A DNA stretch of 16,850 nt from positions 1 through 16,850 of the forward strand of contig JABDRA010000577.1 in NCBI GenBank assembly GCA_013041995.1, given 5' to 3'. The notes beneath the pieces are model-generated. The model ran no database searches, had not been told where the DNA came from, and worked only from the letters and a program-made list of their open reading frames with translations. The translations under genes were made by a program, and so were the position numbers. This stretch comes from Anderseniella sp. (GTDB lineage: Bacteria; Pseudomonadota; Alphaproteobacteria; Rhizobiales; Aestuariivirgaceae). Shown piece by piece: positions 13,715-16,850 of this stretch (position 1 is its first letter; each line of letters begins with the position of its first letter).

Positions 13715-13768
13715 CTTAATGAATTGGCAGTGTAAAGCCAACAGTCTTGTTAGCGGGGAACACGTTCA

Positions 13769-14710
13769 ATGAATCCACTTGCTGTCGTATTGGAAGCACC
13801 AGAGAGGCTGGACGTTCGTCCTGTTTCTCTTGCATCTCCGCTCGATGGTGATGTGATCGTGGACGTTGAGTGGAGTGGCATCAGCACCGGAACAGAGCGT
13901 CTCTTGTATACCGGCGCCATGCCGCAGTTTCCGGGTATGGGCTACCCGCTGGTTCCCGGATATGAATGTGTTGGCCGCGTCACGAAAGGTGATGCATCTT
14001 CCGGCCTGAAAGAGGGCGACCGGGTGTTTGTGCCCGGGGCGCGTTGTTTTGGCGATATCAAGGGTTTGTTTGGCGGTTCGGCCTCTCGTGTGGTCACTCC
14101 TGCCGCCCGCGTTGTGCGCGTGGCCGATGGCCTTGGAGAAGAGGCCACCTTGCTGGCGCTTGCCGCGACTGCCTATCACGCGGTTGCCGCACCTGGAGCG
14201 CAGTTGCCTGAATTGATTGTCGGTCATGGGGTGCTCGGCCGGTTGCTTGCGCGCATCACTGTGGCGGTTGGTGAAAAAGCGCCTGTCGTATGGGAAACCA
14301 GCGAAAGACGCCGTAGTGGCGCTCAAGGTTACCAGGTCATTGATCCGGCTGATGATACCTCACGCGGCTATGCGTCCATCTGTGATGCCAGTGGCGCTGC
14401 GGACATCCTCGATACCCTGATCGGCAAGCTCTCGCCCGGTGGCGAGATTACGCTGGCCGGGTTTTACGAAGCCCGCCTTGGTTTTGATTTTCCGCCTGCG
14501 TTCATGCGTGAAGCCCGAATTCGGATTGCCGCTGAATGGAAAGAGCAGGACCTGCATGACACGGTTCGCCTGATCGGCGACGGAAAACTGTCGCTGGCGG
14601 GTTTGATCACCCATCACAGCTGCGCGCTGGAAGCGCCAAGTGCCTACCGTACGGCTTTCAACGACCCCGATTGTCTCAAAATGATCCTGGACTGGAGATC
14701 TGCCAAATGA
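13769..14710 (+). CDS. bchC: 3-hydroxyethyl bacteriochlorophyllide a dehydrogenase
   Basis: Oxidises the C3 1-hydroxyethyl group of bacteriochlorophyllide to acetyl, a late step of bacteriochlorophyll a synthesis. A 313-residue member of the medium-chain alcohol dehydrogenase-like superfamily. The GroES-like half has SGISTGTERLLYTG (36-49) and PLVPGYECVGRV (60-71). A Rossmann half follows with VGHGVLG (151-157). The zinc ligands of classical dehydrogenases are not conserved, as is usual in BchC. GCGGGGA about 10 bp before the ATG is a possible ribosome site. Its stop overlaps the bchX ATG (ATGA). Confidence 0.95.
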   Translation: MNPLAVVLEAPERLDVRPVSLASPLDGDVIVDVEWSGISTGTERLLYTGAMPQFPGMGYPLVPGYECVGRVTKGDASSGLKEGDRVFVPGARCFGDIKGLFGGSASRVVTPAARVVRVADGLGEEATLLALAATAYHAVAAPGAQLPELIVGHGVLGRLLARITVAVGEKAPVVWETSERRRSGAQGYQVIDPADDTSRGYASICDASGAADILDTLIGKLSPGGEITLAGFYEARLGFDFPPAFMREARIRIAAEWKEQDLHDTVRLIGDGKLSLAGLITHHSCALEAPSAYRTAFNDPDCLKMILDWRSAK

Positions 14711-15729
14711 GCAAGACCAATGTATACCAGGCGCCGCATATTACGCCTTCGGAAGCCATGGCACAGAGGCTGCGCGACGAAGCTGCCGTCGAGCCTGATC
14801 CGGTGCCGACCGGACAGGCTGCCAAGGAGACCCAGATCATTGCCATTTACGGCAAGGGCGGCATTGGCAAAAGTTTCACCCTGGCAAACCTGTCCTACAT
14901 GATGGCGCAGCAGGGCAAGCGGGTTTTGCTGATCGGTTGTGATCCGAAGTCAGACACGACATCTCTGCTGTTTGGCGGCAAGGCCTGCCCGACAATCATT
15001 GAAACCTCCGCCCGCAAAAAGGAAGCCGGCGAAGAGGTTGACATCTCGGACGTTTGTTTCAAACGCGACGGTGTATTCGCCATGGAGCTTGGCGGGCCGG
15101 AAGTCGGTCGCGGCTGCGGCGGACGCGGCATCATTCACGGTTTTGAACTGCTGGAAAAACTCGGCTTTCACAGCTGGGGTTTTGACTATGTGCTGCTGGA
15201 TTTCCTTGGCGACGTGGTGTGTGGCGGCTTCGGTCTGCCGATCGCCCGTGACATGTGCCAGAAGGTCATCGTTGTAGGATCAAACGATCTGCAATCTCTC
15301 TATGTGGCGAACAATGTGTGTTCCGCCGTGGAGTACTTCCGCAAGCTGGGCGGCAATGTCGGTGTCGCCGGCATGGTCATCAACAAGGATGACGGAACTG
15401 GTGAAGCTGCTGCATTCGCAGATGCGGTAAACATTCCGGTCCTGGCTGCCATTCCGGCGGATGAAGATATCCGGCGCAAGAGTGCCAATTACCAGATCGT
15501 CGGTAAGCCTGACAGCCAGTGGGGATCGCTGTTTGAGGAACTCGCAGGCCAGGTTGCCGATGCGCCGCCAAAACACCCGACACCCTTGGATCAGGACGGC
15601 CTTCTTGCGCTGTTCTCGGCAGAAGAAACCGGCGGTAATTTTGTGCTGGAGCCAGCTTCCATGGCTGACATGTGTGGCGGTGAGGTGATCACAAAGCCAT
15701 CCCTTGAAGTCGTTTACGAGAACGTATGA
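14707..15729 (+). CDS. bchX: Chlorophyllide a reductase iron protein subunit X
   Basis: The NifH/BchL-like Fe protein of the chlorophyllide a oxidoreductase (COR). A dimer hydrolyses ATP and passes electrons from a [4Fe-4S] cluster to BchY-BchZ, which reduces ring B. It has 340 residues. An N-terminal tail of about 43 residues precedes the P-loop YGKGGIGKS (48-56). LIGCDPKSDTTSL is at 75-87, the cluster ligands Cys137 (GRGCGGRGI) and Cys172 (DVVCGGFG) are present, and a switch-like LLDFLGDV is at 163-170. The start chosen is ATG 14707, which overlaps the bchC stop and has TGGAG 9-13 bp before it. A longer in-frame start at 14671 would lie inside bchC and is unlikely. bchY follows after 8 bp. 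Confidence 0.97.
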   Translation: MSKTNVYQAPHITPSEAMAQRLRDEAAVEPDPVPTGQAAKETQIIAIYGKGGIGKSFTLANLSYMMAQQGKRVLLIGCDPKSDTTSLLFGGKACPTIIETSARKKEAGEEVDISDVCFKRDGVFAMELGGPEVGRGCGGRGIIHGFELLEKLGFHSWGFDYVLLDFLGDVVCGGFGLPIARDMCQKVIVVGSNDLQSLYVANNVCSAVEYFRKLGGNVGVAGMVINKDDGTGEAAAFADAVNIPVLAAIPADEDIRRKSANYQIVGKPDSQWGSLFEELAGQVADAPPKHPTPLDQDGLLALFSAEETGGNFVLEPASMADMCGGEVITKPSLEVVYENV

Positions 15730-15737
15730 GCAGGTAA

Positions 15738-16850
15738 ATGAACAAACCAATCGACAGCAAGCAGATCAAGGACAGCACCACCGAGGTGGTGTATGACGAG
15801 GTTGCTGCCACGCCAACGCTCAACGATGCAGCGGAGCCGGGCGGTATGGGTTGTTCTGCGCCATCAACCGAGCCTTCTGCCGATGGCTGTCACGCCGGCA
15901 AGGATGAAATGCTCAAGGCCGCCAAGCTGGCCGGTCAGTCAGACATCCTCGACCAGTATGCAAAAGATTATCCTGCCGGTCCGCATGACCAGCCACAGAG
16001 CATGTGCCCTGCATTTGGCTCATTGCGTGTAGGCCTGCGCATGCGCCGGACCGCAACCGTGCTGTCCGGGTCAGCGTGCTGTGTTTACGGCCTGACGTTC
16101 ACATCTCATTTCTACGGGGCAAAGCGCTCAGTCGGCTATGTGCCGTTCAACTCCGAAACCCTGGTGACCGGCAAGCTGTTCGAAGACATCCGTGATGCGG
16201 TTCATCAGATGGCCGATCCGGAGAAATACGATGCCATCGTGGTGACCAATCTGTGTGTCCCGAGCGCGTCGGGTGTACCGTTGCGGCTATTGCCGAAAGA
16301 GATCAACGGTGTCCGCATCGTCGGCATTGACGTACCGGGATTTGGGATACCGACCCACGCGGAAGCCAAGGATGTGCTGGCCGGTGCGATGCTGAAATAT
16401 GCCCGCGAAGAAGCCGAGCAGGGCCCTGTCGCGGCTCCGCGCGCGGACAATTCCGGTGGCCGTCCGACAATCACATTCACCGGTGAAATGTTCCCGGTTG
16501 ATCCAATAACTCTTGGGCAGTTGCTCGAACCGCTTGGTCTGGCTGCCGGCCCGGTTGTGCCGACACGGGAATGGCGCGAACTCTATCAGGCGCTCAACTG
16601 CGCAGCCGTCGCTGCCATCCATCCGTTTTATGCCGCGTCGTACCGCGAATTTGAAGCTGCCGGCCGCCCGATCACCGGATCTGCGCCCGTGGGCTATGAG
16701 GGAACTGCAGCCTGGCTCGAAGCCATCGGCACTATCTGCAACGTTTCCGAAGCCGACATTTCAGCCGCCAAGCAAAAGGCATTGCCCGGCATCAAGGCTG
16801 CCCTTGGCGGCATTTCCATTGACGGCACCATCACCGTGTCAGGCTATGAG
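15738..16850 (+). CDS. bchY: Chlorophyllide a reductase subunit Y (3' end outside window)
   Basis: The NifD/BchN-like subunit of chlorophyllide a oxidoreductase. With BchZ it forms the catalytic heterotetramer that reduces the C7=C8 bond. 371 residues are visible and the frame is open to the last base. The N-terminal region has likely cluster ligands at Cys90 (SMCPAFGSLRVGLRM), Cys114/115 (GSACCVYGL) and Cys173 (TNLCVPSASG), matching the P-cluster-like Cys positions of the family. An N-terminal stretch of about 80 residues before the core is rich in Asp/Pro and includes two Cys (39 and 51). AGCAGG lies 5 bp before the ATG, and the bchX stop is 8 bp upstream. bchZ and puf genes would be expected next. 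Confidence 0.96.
   Translation, partial: MNKPIDSKQIKDSTTEVVYDEVAATPTLNDAAEPGGMGCSAPSTEPSADGCHAGKDEMLKAAKLAGQSDILDQYAKDYPAGPHDQPQSMCPAFGSLRVGLRMRRTATVLSGSACCVYGLTFTSHFYGAKRSVGYVPFNSETLVTGKLFEDIRDAVHQMADPEKYDAIVVTNLCVPSASGVPLRLLPKEINGVRIVGIDVPGFGIPTHAEAKDVLAGAMLKYAREEAEQGPVAAPRADNSGGRPTITFTGEMFPVDPITLGQLLEPLGLAAGPVVPTREWRELYQALNCAAVAAIHPFYAASYREFEAAGRPITGSAPVGYEGTAAWLEAIGTICNVSEADISAAKQKALPGIKAALGGISIDGTITVSGYE

Noticed and set aside
14671..14706. Upstream ATG as an alternative bchX start
   Set aside because: It would extend bchX 36 bp into bchC; ATG 14707 has the coupled ATGA overlap and a better-spaced ribosome site.
1..16850. Insertion sequences, tRNA or rRNA genes, CRISPR arrays, phage genes
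   Set aside because: No transposase motifs, terminal repeats, tRNA-like cloverleaves or regularly spaced repeats were seen; coding is nearly continuous.

Overview
The window is the middle of a photosynthesis gene cluster from an anoxygenic phototrophic bacterium, most likely an alphaproteobacterium (purple non-sulfur or aerobic anoxygenic phototroph). Three things point there: bacteriochlorophyll genes (bchD, bchO, bchC, bchX, bchY), a complete set of spirilloxanthin/spheroidene-type carotenoid genes (crtE, crtB, crtI, crtC, crtD, crtF), and TGT-N12-ACA palindromes of the PpsR/CrtJ type in front of the operons. The genus cannot be named from what is visible. Genes are tightly packed and no gap without a gene exceeds 165 bp.

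Layout. (1) 1-3641, plus strand: 3' part of bchD (Mg-chelatase), bchO, then crtI behind a candidate PpsR palindrome. (2) 3623-5877, minus strand: a seven-helix membrane protein (DUF2306-like) coupled to crtD, which meets crtI tail to tail. (3) 5928-8478: a cytochrome P450 (plus) converging on an ATP-grasp enzyme (minus). Neither belongs to the textbook carotenoid or bacteriochlorophyll pathways. (4) 8562-10349, plus: crtB, tspO and a 54-residue one-helix protein. (5) 10317-11423, minus: crtC, read from a TTG start with a strong Shine-Dalgarno. (6) 11586-16850, plus: crtE-crtF, then bchC-bchX-bchY running off the window, matching the start of the crtEF-bchCXYZ-puf superoperon known in purple bacteria.

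How it works together. CrtE and CrtB make GGPP and phytoene, and CrtI desaturates phytoene. CrtC, CrtD and CrtF hydrate, desaturate and O-methylate the chain ends towards a spirilloxanthin-like pigment. crtA, the ketolase that gives spheroidenone, is not in the window. BchD drives Mg insertion, BchX/BchY (with BchZ, expected just downstream) reduce chlorophyllide, and BchC oxidises the 3-hydroxyethyl group. TspO is a tetrapyrrole-linked outer-membrane regulator in relatives.

The most unusual part is 5107-8478: the membrane protein, P450 and ATP-grasp genes lie between crtI and crtB and beside crtD. A perfect PpsR palindrome sits between the ATP-grasp gene and crtB. I read this as a candidate lineage-specific carotenoid (or pigment) tailoring module under photosynthesis control. 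Its chemistry cannot be read from sequence alone.
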